Below, piece by piece: positions 10,419 to 19,153 of a DNA stretch of 64,000 bases. The stretch comes from Afipia carboxidovorans OM5 (lineage in GTDB: Bacteria > Pseudomonadota > Alphaproteobacteria > Rhizobiales > Xanthobacteraceae). Both the position numbers and the translations under genes were made by a program. Below the pieces are notes generated by a model, which was given only the letters and a program-made list of their open reading frames with translations, searched no databases and had not been told where the DNA came from. Positions within the stretch are counted from its first letter, which is position 1, and the number at the start of each line of letters is the position of its first letter. The stretch is from assembly GCF_000218565.1 (NCBI RefSeq), contig NC_015684.1:1798001-1862000 (forward strand). Reading direction: 5' to 3'.

Positions 10419-11399
10419 CTATTGGGCGTCCGGCAGGCCTCCCTGCTTGCGCCAGTAGCGTCTGCGGATGCCGAAGGCGGCGTCCGCAAGGCCGAGCACA
10501 ATGGCGCCGAGGAGCGGCCAGCCGATGAAGAGGGTGAGGGCATAAAGCCCGCCCAGCATGAACGAGCGCCCGGCCATCGACTGGCTGACGGTGTGGAGTA
10601 CCGCGAAGCCGGTCATGCCGTAGGCCAGAAGGAGGGCTGCGCTGACGATCTTCGCGACCAGCGAGGTCAGGCCGCCAAAGAAGCAGAGGATGAGTGCGAT
10701 CGCGAGCGCCGCCAGCACCGGCTGCGGTAGCTCGGTCGTGCGCAGGTCGGGCCATGGGCGCTTCAGAAGCTGCGAGGTCCGCGCGATCTTGGCCGCAAGC
10801 CACAGGTTGACCGTCAGCGTCAGCATCGCAACGAGCGCGGCCGCGGCGGGCGCGATCGATACCAGCGCGTCGATGACGGCATCCCGGGTGGGATTGGGCG
10901 GCAAGCCACCCTGATTGGCGAGATCGGAGACATGGGTCAGGCTCTGGCGCATCACCGCCTTGATCGTCGCCTCGTCGGTGCCGAGCGTGAGAAGCGCACC
11001 CGTCGTCGTGAGTGCGGCAAAGCCAGCGGTCCAGACGAGAAGGCGGCCGACCGGGTACCAGTCGAGCGTGGTGGATGGCGTGTAGCCGTTGGGGGCATCG
11101 GCATCGTCGGACGCGCGGGCGAGCAGCGCGAGATGGCCGAGCCACAGTGCGGGCAGGGCGACCATGCCGGCATAGGCCAGCATGTAGATCGGGCTGATGA
11201 ATACGCCGAGGCCGATCACCGCCGCGATTCCGCCGATCAGCCCGGTGCGCGAGCCCCAGCCGAGCGCCACGACCATCAGCGGCAGCGGGGCAAGGTAGAA
11301 CAGGGCGAGCGAAATCATCGCCCCCGATGCGAGGGAGGCGAACATCATGGCCGAGGCAAGCCCGGCGACCAGTGAGATCAGAATCTCGACCAACATCAT
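10419..11399 (-). CDS. DUF2232 (YybS-like) integral membrane protein
   Basis: 326 residues and very hydrophobic, with about eight membrane-spanning segments (for example LISLVAGLASAMMFASLAS, LALFYLAPLPLMVVALGW and VSAALLLAYGMTGFAVLHTV). It lies between rpsR and rplI on the same strand, the position of the YybS/DUF2232 family in many alphaproteobacteria and Firmicutes. Its function is unknown. The start could be either of two adjacent ATGs (11399 or 11396); 45 more bases upstream would add a hydrophilic stretch and are unlikely. The 220-bp gap to rpsR holds a palindromic repeat. Confidence 0.85.
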   Translation of the reverse strand: MMLVEILISLVAGLASAMMFASLASGAMISLALFYLAPLPLMVVALGWGSRTGLIGGIAAVIGLGVFISPIYMLAYAGMVALPALWLGHLALLARASDDADAPNGYTPSTTLDWYPVGRLLVWTAGFAALTTTGALLTLGTDEATIKAVMRQSLTHVSDLANQGGLPPNPTRDAVIDALVSIAPAAAALVAMLTLTVNLWLAAKIARTSQLLKRPWPDLRTTELPQPVLAALAIALILCFFGGLTSLVAKIVSAALLLAYGMTGFAVLHTVSQSMAGRSFMLGGLYALTLFIGWPLLGAIVLGLADAAFGIRRRYWRKQGGLPDAQ

Positions 11400-11516
11400 C
11401 AGCTGTCCCGCTCCTTTCGAGCGGTTAGAGGTCAAGGACCCCAACCATCCATGACGGCTGTCGCCGCCCTGTTATGAGAAGACGAACGCGCATCGTGCGC
11501 ATCCGGTTATTCGGTA

Positions 11517-11612
11517 GTCATTCCGGGGCGCCGCCTTGGCGGCGAACCCGGAATCTTGAGCGTGTCTTTCGAGATTCCGGATCAGTCCGCTGCGCGGTCT
11601 GTCCGGAATGAC
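11517..11612. repeat. Dispersed palindromic element (three-armed inverted repeat)
   Basis: The outer arms GTCATTCCGG (11517-11526) and CCGGAATGAC (11603-11612) are perfect complements. Inside lie three smaller hairpins: GCCGCC-TT-GGCGGC, CCGGAATCT/AGATTCCGG around TGAGCGTGTCTTTCG, and CCGC-TG-CGCGG. This cruciform layout and the 'CATTCCGG...CCGGAATG' ends match intergenic elements that occur many times in Bradyrhizobium-type genomes. It lies inside the ribosomal operon between rpsR and DUF2232, so it is transcribed. Confidence 0.8.
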
Positions 11613-11620
11613 GAGAAGCC

Positions 11621-11860
11621 TTAGCGGATCACGTAAGGCAGGAGACCAAGGAAACGTGCGCGCTTGATGGCGCGGGCGAGCTCGCGCTGCTTCAGCGCGG
11701 AGACGGCCGTGATGCGGCTCGGCACGATCTTGCCGCGCTCGGACACGTAACGCATCAGCAGCTTGGAATCCTTGAAGTCGATCTTCGGCGCGTTCGAGCC
11801 CGTGAACGGGCAAGTCTTGCGACGGCGGAAGAACGGGCGGCGAGCACCTGCGTCAGCCAT
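11621..11860 (-). CDS. rpsR: 30S ribosomal protein S18
   Basis: 79 residues, the usual length. The basic N-terminus (RRPFFRRRKTCPFTG) and the core IDFKDSKLLMRYVSERGKI and TAVSALKQRELARAIKRARFL are diagnostic of S18, which binds S6 on the platform of the small subunit. It starts 6 bp after the rpsF stop on the same strand, so it is certainly co-transcribed and probably translationally linked. Confidence 0.98.
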   Translation of the reverse strand: MADAGARRPFFRRRKTCPFTGSNAPKIDFKDSKLLMRYVSERGKIVPSRITAVSALKQRELARAIKRARFLGLLPYVIR

Positions 11861-11866
11861 AATCTC

Positions 11867-12301
11867 TTACTCCTCTACCGAAGCGGTGGTTTCTTCTTCA
11901 CGCGGACGGCGCGGTCCGCGCTCGGAGCGGAAGCCGCCTTCACGGGGACCGCCGCGCTCGTCGCGCTCGCGATCACGGTCGGCCTTGCGCATCATCGCGG
12001 ACGGGCCTTCCTCGAGCTCATCGACGCGCACCGTGAGGTAGCGGATGATGTCCTCGTTGATGCGCTCCTGACGCTCGACCTCGGCCACGATGGTGGCGGG
12101 ACCGTCGATGTTGAGCAGCACGAAGTGCGCCTTGCGGTTCTTCTGGATGCGGTAGGTGAGGGAGCGAACGCCCCAGCTCTCGGTCTTGGTGACCTTGCCG
12201 CCAAGACCTTCGATCACACCGGTGATCTGGGTGGTGAGTTCCTCGACCTGCTGGGCGCTGGCGTCCTGACGCGCGAGGAAGACATGCTCGTAATAAGGCA
12301 T
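11867..12301 (-). CDS. rpsF: 30S ribosomal protein S6
   Basis: 144 residues. The S6 fold covers about 1-95 (PYYEHVFLARQD, GKVTKTESWGVRSLTYRIQKNRKAHF). A highly charged tail follows, with runs of R, D, E and G (RKADRDRERDERGG). S6 of E. coli also has a C-terminal tail, which is post-translationally glutamylated there; whether this one is modified is unknown. First gene of the rpsF-rpsR-DUF2232-rplI operon. Confidence 0.98.
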   Translation of the reverse strand: MPYYEHVFLARQDASAQQVEELTTQITGVIEGLGGKVTKTESWGVRSLTYRIQKNRKAHFVLLNIDGPATIVAEVERQERINEDIIRYLTVRVDELEEGPSAMMRKADRDRERDERGGPREGGFRSERGPRRPREEETTASVEE

Positions 12302-12499
12302 GGTGTCCTTTCCTGTGTTGGCGCGGGTCCTGGCGGCAAGCCCTTCGAGACCTTCGGAAAGGACTCGGGATAAGCTCAGAAGGCGGAAGCACGGGACGAC
12401 GGACCGACTGGCCCTGTCGCATCAACCCAATTTCGTTTCAGAAATGAAGATTGTTGAGACCGTCCGTTCAGCTCCCGGCCGGGACCCACGGATCGGCGC

Positions 12500-12527
12500 T
12501 TTATAAGGGTTTTGGCCCGCGTTGCAA
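12500..12527 (-). promoter_or_regulatory. Sigma70-type promoter for the rpsF operon
   Basis: Read on the minus strand: -35 TTGCAA, a 16-bp spacer and -10 TATAAA, about 200 bp upstream of the rpsF start. It is the best promoter match in this gap. Confidence 0.6.
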
Positions 12528-12916
12528 GGCGAAACGCGGGTGCTTTAGGTCGAAAAGCCTCGGAAATGAGGGTGGTTTTGTGGGGCTGAACGTGGGGGTG
12601 TGGAACGGGGGCTTGGACCGCAGCCGTTTGTCCGGGTTTCATGCGAGAACGGATGCTCAAGCGATAGATGTAAGCTTTTCCATAAAGTTAGAGCTTAATC
12701 CTCATGTGCTTATTAAGAGCAACTCGCTAAATGCTCGCTGCCGTTACGGTCGTTGCGTCGGGAATTAAGGATTGATCGACTTCCGAAGGCTCCTCGACCG
12801 GTGGTGAGGGATTCCCGGTCAAAAGCTTGCCTCCATCCAGCCCTCCGATTCGAGAATCGGTGGGGTGCTTTTAGCTCGATTTGCCCAAGGCTGTTCAGGG
12901 CCGGCCGCGGCGAAAC

Positions 12917-12946
12917 TTGACACCCGCCACCCGGGCGGTGTCTTAC
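12917..12946 (+). promoter_or_regulatory. Possible promoter for fabD
   Basis: A consensus -35 TTGACA, an 18-bp spacer and a poor -10 TCTTAC. If used, it would give a leader of under 20 bases before the fabD ribosome-binding site, so it is uncertain. Confidence 0.3.
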
Positions 12947-12969
12947 CACCCCGATTTGGGGAGGCCATG

Positions 12970-13926
12970 ATGACGGCAGCATTTACATTTCCGGGACAGG
13001 GTTCGCAGGCCGTTGGCATGGGCAAGGCGCTGGCCGAGACGTTTCCGGCCGCGCGCGCGGTATTCGACGAGGTCGACGACGCACTCGGCGAGAAGCTTAG
13101 CACGGTGATCTGGGAGGGCCCCGCAGACGCGCTCCAGCTCACCGAGAACACCCAGCCGGCGCTGATGGCGATGTCGCTTGCGACGCTGCGGGTGCTGGAG
13201 ACCGAGGCGGGAATCGACCTCGCTCGCGATGCGGCATTCGTCGCGGGCCATTCGCTCGGAGAATATTCGGCGCTTGCGGCGGCGCGCAGCCTGTCGATTG
13301 TAGACACGGCGCGGCTATTGCGGATTCGCGGCACCGCGATGCAGAAGGCAACGCCCGTTGGCGTCGGCGCGATGGCGGCGCTGCTCGGGCTCGACTACGA
13401 CACCGCTGTCGCGGTGGCGAACGAGGCTGCGCAGGGCGAAGTCTGCCAGGCTGCGAACGACAATGGTGGCGGGCAGGTGGTGGTCTCCGGCGACAAGGCC
13501 GCGGTCGAGCGTGCTGTCGAGATCGCTAAGGCAAAGGGCGCCCGGCGCGCGATGCTGCTGCAGGTCTCCGCGCCGTTCCATTGCAGCCTGATGCAGCCGG
13601 CGGCTGACGCGATGGCGGAAGCGCTCGGCAAGGTCACCGTCAACAAGCCGGTGGTGCCGGTGGTGGCGAACATGCTCGCATCCCCCGTCACCGACCCCGA
13701 CGAGATCCGCAAGCGTCTCGTCGAGCAGGTCACCGGCACGGTGCGCTGGCGTGAAAGCATTGCTTACATGGCCTCGCAGGGTGTCACGCATTTTTTGGAG
13801 ATCGGTTCGGGCAAGGTGCTGACCGGTCTCGTCAAGCGTATTGCGGACGGTGCCGTCGGCGTCGCGGTCGGCGGCCCGGCCGACATTGCCGCTGCAAAGG
13901 ATGCCATCGCCGCCGCGCGCGGGTGA
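12970..13926 (+). CDS. fabD: Malonyl-CoA:ACP transacylase
   Basis: 318 residues. Loads malonyl groups onto acyl carrier protein. The N-terminus TAAFTFPGQGSQAVGMG and the nucleophile motif GHSLGEYSA (Ser95) are intact, as is the catalytic His region (SAPFHCSLM). Two ATGs lie side by side (12967 and 12970); the second is better spaced, five bases from GGGGAGG at 12958-12964. The gene heads fabD-fabG-acpP-fabF; fabG begins 15 bp after its stop. Confidence 0.97.
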   Translation: MTAAFTFPGQGSQAVGMGKALAETFPAARAVFDEVDDALGEKLSTVIWEGPADALQLTENTQPALMAMSLATLRVLETEAGIDLARDAAFVAGHSLGEYSALAAARSLSIVDTARLLRIRGTAMQKATPVGVGAMAALLGLDYDTAVAVANEAAQGEVCQAANDNGGGQVVVSGDKAAVERAVEIAKAKGARRAMLLQVSAPFHCSLMQPAADAMAEALGKVTVNKPVVPVVANMLASPVTDPDEIRKRLVEQVTGTVRWRESIAYMASQGVTHFLEIGSGKVLTGLVKRIADGAVGVAVGGPADIAAAKDAIAAARG

Positions 13927-13941
13927 TTGAAGGAGACGTTG

Positions 13942-14679
13942 ATGTTCGATCTGACAGGCAAGACCGCACTCGTCACCGGCGCGACCGGCGGCATCGGCCA
14001 TGCGATCGCCAAGGCGATGCACGCACAAGGCGCGACCGTTGCGATTTCCGGCACCCGTAAGGAAGTGCTCGAGGCGCTCGCGGCGGAGTTGAACGACCGC
14101 GTGCATGTGCTGCCCTGCAATCTCGCCAACAAGGATGAGGTCGAGGCGCTGGTGCCTTCTGCCGAGAAGGCGATGGGCCAGCTCGACATCCTCGTCGCCA
14201 ACGCCGGCATCACGCGCGACAATCTGTTCGTGCAGTTGCGCGATGAGGATTGGGATCAGGTGATCGACGTCAATCTGACGGCGACGTTCCGTCTCGCGCG
14301 CGCGGCGACCAAGCTGATGATGCGCAAACGCTTCGGCCGCATCATCGGCATCACGTCGGTGGTCGGCGTCACCGGCAATGCGGGGCAGGTTAATTACGTT
14401 TCGTCGAAGGCGGGCTTGATCGGGATGATGAAGTCCATCGCCCAGGAATACGCCCGTCGCAATGTGACAGCGAACTGCATCGCACCCGGTTTCATTGCGA
14501 CCGCGATGACCGATGTGCTGAACGACAAGCAGAAAGAAGGAATCCTCGCCAAGGTTCCCGCGGGACGGCTCGGTGCGCCGGCCGATATTGCGGCGGCGGC
14601 GGTTTATCTCGCCTCCAGCGAGGCAGGTTATGTCACCGGCCAAACCATCCACGTCAACGGTGGAATGGCAATGATTTGA
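13942..14679 (+). CDS. fabG: 3-oxoacyl-ACP reductase
   Basis: 245 residues. NADPH-dependent reduction of 3-oxoacyl-ACP in the elongation cycle. Short-chain dehydrogenase fold: the TGATGGIG cofactor loop at about 14-21, NAG at about 86-88, and the Ser-Tyr-Lys catalytic set in ITSVVGVTG...YVSSKAG. ATG 13942 follows AGGAG by six bases. It belongs to the fab operon, 15 bp after fabD. Confidence 0.97.
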   Translation: MFDLTGKTALVTGATGGIGHAIAKAMHAQGATVAISGTRKEVLEALAAELNDRVHVLPCNLANKDEVEALVPSAEKAMGQLDILVANAGITRDNLFVQLRDEDWDQVIDVNLTATFRLARAATKLMMRKRFGRIIGITSVVGVTGNAGQVNYVSSKAGLIGMMKSIAQEYARRNVTANCIAPGFIATAMTDVLNDKQKEGILAKVPAGRLGAPADIAAAAVYLASSEAGYVTGQTIHVNGGMAMI

Positions 14680-15070
14680 GCCTCTTAGAGGAGCCGCCAT
14701 ATATATCTTCGGTGGATCGCGGCGTGCTCCCGGCTTGGCCAATGCCCCCGACCTGTGCTATCGGACGCCGTCTCATTGCGCGATACCCGGTTGGCATGGG
14801 AGCGGGGAAGTGGCCGGCCGGACTTCAGGATTGGGGCGGATTCGCCGCAGGCGGATTGGCCGTTTTGTGGGGAGCGCGCAAGGGAAGAACGTCGTTGCAG
14901 GAAATCAAAACCCTGTATATTCCCGATGCGCCATCCTGTTGAGGTTCGCGGGGGAACTGATGGTCTGCGGGCACGCGGATCGGAGTGGGCGACTTAGGTT
15001 TTAGAAAGATCAACACTGGCTCGTATCGTTTTACGATCGGGTTAAACGTAGCAAACACGAGGTTGAGACG
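14680..15070 (+). other. 390-bp intergenic region upstream of acpP
   Basis: No convincing gene. It contains a possible promoter at 14895-14921 and a long leader before acpP. Such a gap between fabG and acpP suggests that acpP, needed in large amounts, has its own promoter. Confidence 0.6.
14895..14921 (+). promoter_or_regulatory. Candidate acpP promoter
   Basis: -35 TTGCAG, a 15-bp spacer and -10 TATATT, in an otherwise GC-rich area. The spacer is short, so the call is tentative. Confidence 0.35.
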
Positions 15071-15310
15071 ATGAGTGAGATTGGCGAGCGCGTGAAGAAG
15101 ATCGTTGTGGAGCACCTCGGTGTCGAACCGGAGAAGGTGGTGGAAACCGCGAGCTTCATCGACGACCTCGGCGCCGACAGCCTCGACACGGTCGAACTGG
15201 TGATGGCTTTCGAAGAAGAGTTCGGGTGCGAGATTCCCGACGACGCGGCCGAGACGATTCTCACGGTCGGCGACGCCACCAAGTTCCTCGAAAAGAACGC
15301 GAAGAGCTGA
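15071..15310 (+). CDS. acpP: Acyl carrier protein
   Basis: 79 residues, acidic, typical of the fatty-acid ACP. The phosphopantetheine attachment serine is Ser37 in GADSLDTVEL. The four-helix pattern (ERVKKIVVEHL, TVELVMAFEEEFG, IPDDAAETI, VGDATKFLEK) is intact. It carries the growing acyl chain for the FabD, FabG and FabF enzymes encoded around it. Confidence 0.98.
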   Translation: MSEIGERVKKIVVEHLGVEPEKVVETASFIDDLGADSLDTVELVMAFEEEFGCEIPDDAAETILTVGDATKFLEKNAKS

Positions 15311-15394
15311 GCTCCTTCTGCGTGAGCTGATGTCGGCGGGTTGTTGCATGCAACGGCCCGCCGTCTTTCTGTTTGGCACATCGGAGCATCTGAT

Positions 15395-16660
15395 ATGAGG
15401 CGAGTGGTGGTGACCGGCCTCGGCATGGTTTCGCCGCTGGGTGGCGGCGTGGAGCCGACCTGGAAACGCATCCTCAATGGCGACAGCGGCGCGCGGAAGA
15501 TCGAGCATTTCGATGTCTCCGATCTGTCGAGCCGGATTGCCTGCATGGTCCCGCGCGGCGATGGCAGCGAGGGCACGTTCAATCCCGATCAGTGGATGGA
15601 GCCGAAGGAAAGCCGCAAGGTCGACGATTTCATCGTCTACGCGATGGCGGCGGCGACCGAGGCGCTTCGCGATGCCGGCTGGAAGCCTGCGAACGAGGAA
15701 GAACGCTGCGCGACCGGCGTGCTGATCGGTTCCGGTATCGGCGGCATTGAAGGCATCGGCGAGACCGCGGTGCTGTTGCACGAGCGCGGCCCGCGCAAGG
15801 TGTCGCCATTCTTCATTCCCGGCCGCCTCATCAATCTGGCCTCCGGCTACGTCTCGATCGAGCACGGCCTCAAGGGGCCGAACCATTCGGTCGTTACGGC
15901 CTGTTCGACCGGCGCGCATGCGATCGGTGATGCGTCGCGTCTGATCGCGCTCGGCGATGCCGACGTGATGGTGGCGGGCGGCGCGGAATCGCCGGTCAAT
16001 CGTCTGGCGATGGCGGGCTTCTGCGCACTGCGCGCGATGTCCACGAAATTCAACGACAAGCCGACGGCGGCGTCGCGGCCCTACGACACCGATCGCGATG
16101 GATTCGTGATGGGTGAGGGCGCGGGCATCGTCGTGCTGGAAGAGTACGAGCACGCCAAGAAGCGCGGCGCGAAGATTTATGCCGAAATCATCGGCTATGG
16201 TCTTTCGGGCGACGCGTATCATATCACCGCGCCGGCCTCGGATGGTGACGGCGCCTATCGCTGCATGAGTGCGGCGATGAAGCGCGCGGGCATCCTCGCT
16301 TCCGATATCGACTACATCAACTCGCACGGCACCTCGACGCCACTTGGTGACGAGATCGAGCTCGGTGCGGTGCAGCGCCTCCTTGGCAATACCGCCTCGA
16401 AGGTATCGATGTCGTCCACCAAGTCCTCGATCGGCCATCTGTTGGGTGCGGCGGGTGCGGTGGAGGCAATCTTCTGTGTGCTCGCGATGCGTGACAACGT
16501 CGCGCCGCCGACCTTGAACCTCGACAATCCATCGATCGAAACGGCGATCGACCTCGTGCCGCACAAGGCGCGCGAGCGCGAAATCAATGTCGTGCTGTCG
16601 AACTCGTTCGGCTTCGGCGGCACCAATGCGTCGCTGATCATGAAGCGGGTGGTGAACTGA
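15395..16660 (+). CDS. fabF: 3-oxoacyl-ACP synthase II
   Basis: 421 residues. Condenses malonyl-ACP with acyl-ACP. Thiolase-fold catalytic triad: Cys in TACSTGAHAIGDA, His in INSHGTSTPLGD and His in SSIGHLLGAAGA; it ends with the usual GFGGTNAS loop. ATG 15395 starts MRRVVVTGLG, the family's normal beginning. It is 84 bp downstream of acpP and upstream of mltG, an order conserved in many proteobacteria. Confidence 0.97.
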   Translation: MRRVVVTGLGMVSPLGGGVEPTWKRILNGDSGARKIEHFDVSDLSSRIACMVPRGDGSEGTFNPDQWMEPKESRKVDDFIVYAMAAATEALRDAGWKPANEEERCATGVLIGSGIGGIEGIGETAVLLHERGPRKVSPFFIPGRLINLASGYVSIEHGLKGPNHSVVTACSTGAHAIGDASRLIALGDADVMVAGGAESPVNRLAMAGFCALRAMSTKFNDKPTAASRPYDTDRDGFVMGEGAGIVVLEEYEHAKKRGAKIYAEIIGYGLSGDAYHITAPASDGDGAYRCMSAAMKRAGILASDIDYINSHGTSTPLGDEIELGAVQRLLGNTASKVSMSSTKSSIGHLLGAAGAVEAIFCVLAMRDNVAPPTLNLDNPSIETAIDLVPHKAREREINVVLSNSFGFGGTNASLIMKRVVN

Positions 16661-16774
16661 TCGTCAGGCCGTGACTTCACCGAACGTGAAGTTTAGGTCA
16701 TATTGCGATCCCAAGTTTGTGCCAGAGATCGGCGATCAACTCGAAACAAGCCAGAACGGATTCGGGTTTCGGAC

Positions 16775-18115
16775 ATGAGTGAGAGGCCACCCATAGCTCC
16801 GCGGAGCCCGCGCGCGGCGCTTGAGCCCCAGCAGGTTCCGCCGCCGAAGCGCTCCGATAGCGTCCGCAATCCGTTCGTCGTGGCGGGTAACGCCGTGATG
16901 ACGGTCCTGCTCGTGTTGATGCTGGGTGCAGGCGGGCTGTACATCTACGGCAAGCAGGTACTCAGCGCCAAAGGCCCGCTCACTGAAGACAAGGTCGTCA
17001 ACATTCCGCCGCGCGCCGGCATGACCGACATCGGCGACATCCTGCTGCGGGAAGGCGTCATCTCCGCCGACCGCTGGACCTTCATCGGCGGCGTGCTGGC
17101 GCTCAACGCGCGCACCTCGCTGAAGTCGGGCGAGTTCCTGTTCCAGAAGAACGCGAGCCTGTCCGACGTGATCGGCACCATCGTCGATGGCAAGGTCGTG
17201 CAGCATGCTTTCACCGTGCCCGAGGGGCTGACCTCCGAGCAGATCGTCGCGCGTCTGCAGGAGAACGAGATTTTCTCGGGATCGCTGCGCGAGGTGCCGC
17301 GCGAGGGCACGCTGCTGCCCGATACCTACAAATTCCCGCGTGGCACGCCGCGCGAGCAGGTGATCCACCGCATGCAGCAGGCGCAGAAGCGGGTGGTGAC
17401 CGAGACGTGGGAGCGCCGCAATCCCGATCTGCCGCTGCGCTCGGTCGATCAACTCGTGACGCTCGCCTCCATCGTCGAGAAGGAAACCGGCCGCGCCGAT
17501 GAGCGCAGCCGTGTCGCCGCGGTGTTCGTCAATCGCCTGCGCCAGAAGATCAAGCTGCAGTCCGATCCGACGATCATCTACGGCCTTGTCGGCGGCAAGG
17601 GCACGCTCGGCCGCCCGATCAAGCGCAGCGAGATCCAGCAGCCGACACCTTACAACACCTACGTGATCGACGGTTTGCCGCCGGGGCCGATCGCCAATCC
17701 GGGCCGCGCCTCGCTTGAGGCCACTGCAAACCCGGCGCGCACGCGTGACCTGTATTTCGTGGCTGACGGCACGGGCGGCCACACCTTCACCGAGAACTAC
17801 AACGAGCATCAGAAGGCTGTGGTGAAGCTGCGCGCACTCGAGCGCCAGCAGAATGACGTCGCCGAGCCCGACGATGTACCGCCTCCGGCCGGTGCTGCGC
17901 CGGCACCCGCGGAGCCTGCGACCGCGCCTCCGGCTGCGACGCCTGCGCCGAAGCGGGGTTCGAAGGCGGCACGCGGCAAGCAATCGCTTGCGCCGGGCAA
18001 CGGCGATGCCTGGGCCGGCGTGACCTCGGCAACGCATCAGCGCAAGCCTGCCGCTCATGTAAAGCCCGCGCCGTCCAGCGCGGCCTCGGCCGAGGCGGCC
18101 CCCGCCGCCCGCTGA
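16775..18115 (+). CDS. mltG: Endolytic murein transglycosylase MltG (YceG-like)
   Basis: 446 residues. Cleaves nascent peptidoglycan strands in the inner membrane and is thought to end glycan polymerisation. A short cytoplasmic Pro-rich segment (about 1-35) is followed by one membrane helix at about 36-58, a LysM-like region, and the YceG catalytic domain with the key glutamate in LASIVEKETGRADERSRVAAVFVNRL. About the last 90 residues form an Ala/Pro-rich tail with basic stretches, absent from the E. coli protein. Start MSERPP (16775) gives a sensible cytoplasmic tail. It follows fabF as in E. coli-like layouts. Confidence 0.93.
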   Translation: MSERPPIAPRSPRAALEPQQVPPPKRSDSVRNPFVVAGNAVMTVLLVLMLGAGGLYIYGKQVLSAKGPLTEDKVVNIPPRAGMTDIGDILLREGVISADRWTFIGGVLALNARTSLKSGEFLFQKNASLSDVIGTIVDGKVVQHAFTVPEGLTSEQIVARLQENEIFSGSLREVPREGTLLPDTYKFPRGTPREQVIHRMQQAQKRVVTETWERRNPDLPLRSVDQLVTLASIVEKETGRADERSRVAAVFVNRLRQKIKLQSDPTIIYGLVGGKGTLGRPIKRSEIQQPTPYNTYVIDGLPPGPIANPGRASLEATANPARTRDLYFVADGTGGHTFTENYNEHQKAVVKLRALERQQNDVAEPDDVPPPAGAAPAPAEPATAPPAATPAPKRGSKAARGKQSLAPGNGDAWAGVTSATHQRKPAAHVKPAPSSAASAEAAPAAR

Positions 18116-18260
18116 ATTTCCTCGCCGCGAATCTTCAATCCGCGCTTAATTTCCAAGGGACGGGCCCGCAAAACGGTCTGCACCTCCCGTCAATTCGGGG
18201 TATGGTCGCGGCGGTTCACGCCCAACGAATCCACCTGATCTCAACGGAGCTTTTCGACAA

Positions 18261-19148
18261 ATGGCGTTGTCGAGCATGACCGGCTTTTCGCGAAGCCACG
18301 GCACCAGCGGTCCCTATACGTTCGAATGGGAATTGAAGTCGGTCAACGCCAAGGGGCTCGATCTGCGGGTGCGGTTGCCGCAAGGCTGGGACGACCTCGA
18401 GGGGCCTGTGCGCAAGCGGGCCGGTGAGGCGATGTCGCGCGGCACGGTCTACGCCAACCTCAACGTCAAGCGCGCAAGTTCGGCGGCGGTGGCGCGGATC
18501 AATCAGGATATTCTAGCCTCGCTTCTCGATGCCGCGCGCGACCTTGCCGCCAAGGTAGGGGCTGCGCCGCCCACGGTCGATGGCCTGCTTGCGGCCAAGG
18601 GTGTGATCGAGATCGTCGAACCCGAAAGCAGCGAAGCCGAGATCGCTGCCGCCAAGGCTGCTGCTGCTGCGGCATTTGAGACAGCATTGCAGGGACTCAT
18701 CGAGATGCGCCGCCGCGAAGGCGTCGCGCTTGGTGAAATCCTCTCCCAGCGCGTGAACGATATCGAGCGCCTGGCGGGCAGGGCGGAAGCCGCCCCCGGC
18801 CGCAAGCCGGACGCGATTAAGGCAAAGCTTACCGAGCAGATCGCGACGCTGCTCGATGCGTCGGAGCGTTTCGATGCCGATCGTCTCGCGCAGGAAGCGC
18901 TGCTGATTGCGACCAAGGCCGACATTCGCGAAGAACTCGACCGTATCGGCTCGCATGTCGCGCAGGCGCGCGAGCTTCTGTCCAAGGGCGGACCGGTCGG
19001 GCGGCGGCTCGATTTCCTCTCGCAGGAATTCAACCGCGAAGTAAACACTACCTGTTCGAAATCGAACGACATCGAGCTGACCAATATTGGCCTCGAACTG
19101 AAGAACGTCGTCGAGCAGTTTCGTGAACAGGTTCAGAATCTGGAGTGA
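18261..19148 (+). CDS. yicC: YicC family protein
   Basis: 295 residues. The N-terminal YicC domain (MTGFSRSHG...WELKSVNAKGLDLRVRLP) and the C-terminal DUF1732 domain (EFNREVNTTCSKSNDIELTNIGLELKNVVEQFREQVQNLE) are both present. In E. coli YicC has been linked to RNA turnover as an endoribonuclease; its role here is inferred by family. The stop lies 5 bp before the gmk start, so the two are one unit. Confidence 0.93.
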   Translation: MALSSMTGFSRSHGTSGPYTFEWELKSVNAKGLDLRVRLPQGWDDLEGPVRKRAGEAMSRGTVYANLNVKRASSAAVARINQDILASLLDAARDLAAKVGAAPPTVDGLLAAKGVIEIVEPESSEAEIAAAKAAAAAAFETALQGLIEMRRREGVALGEILSQRVNDIERLAGRAEAAPGRKPDAIKAKLTEQIATLLDASERFDADRLAQEALLIATKADIREELDRIGSHVAQARELLSKGGPVGRRLDFLSQEFNREVNTTCSKSNDIELTNIGLELKNVVEQFREQVQNLE

Positions 19149-19153
19149 CGGCA

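Larger units (their letters stand above)
12302..12969. other. 668-bp divergent intergenic region between rpsF and fabD
   Basis: It holds the rpsF promoter near 12500 with a leader of about 190 bp, and a possible fabD promoter near 12920. The middle part (12660-12780) is AT-rich compared with its surroundings. No coding frame with a ribosome-binding site was found. The long rpsF leader would be the natural site for S6:S18 autoregulation, but I could not identify the motif. Confidence 0.6.

Noticed and set aside
14825..16564. 579-codon minus-strand frame opposite acpP and fabF
   Set aside because: It spans two secure genes and their spacer, is rich in R and H, and has no family features.
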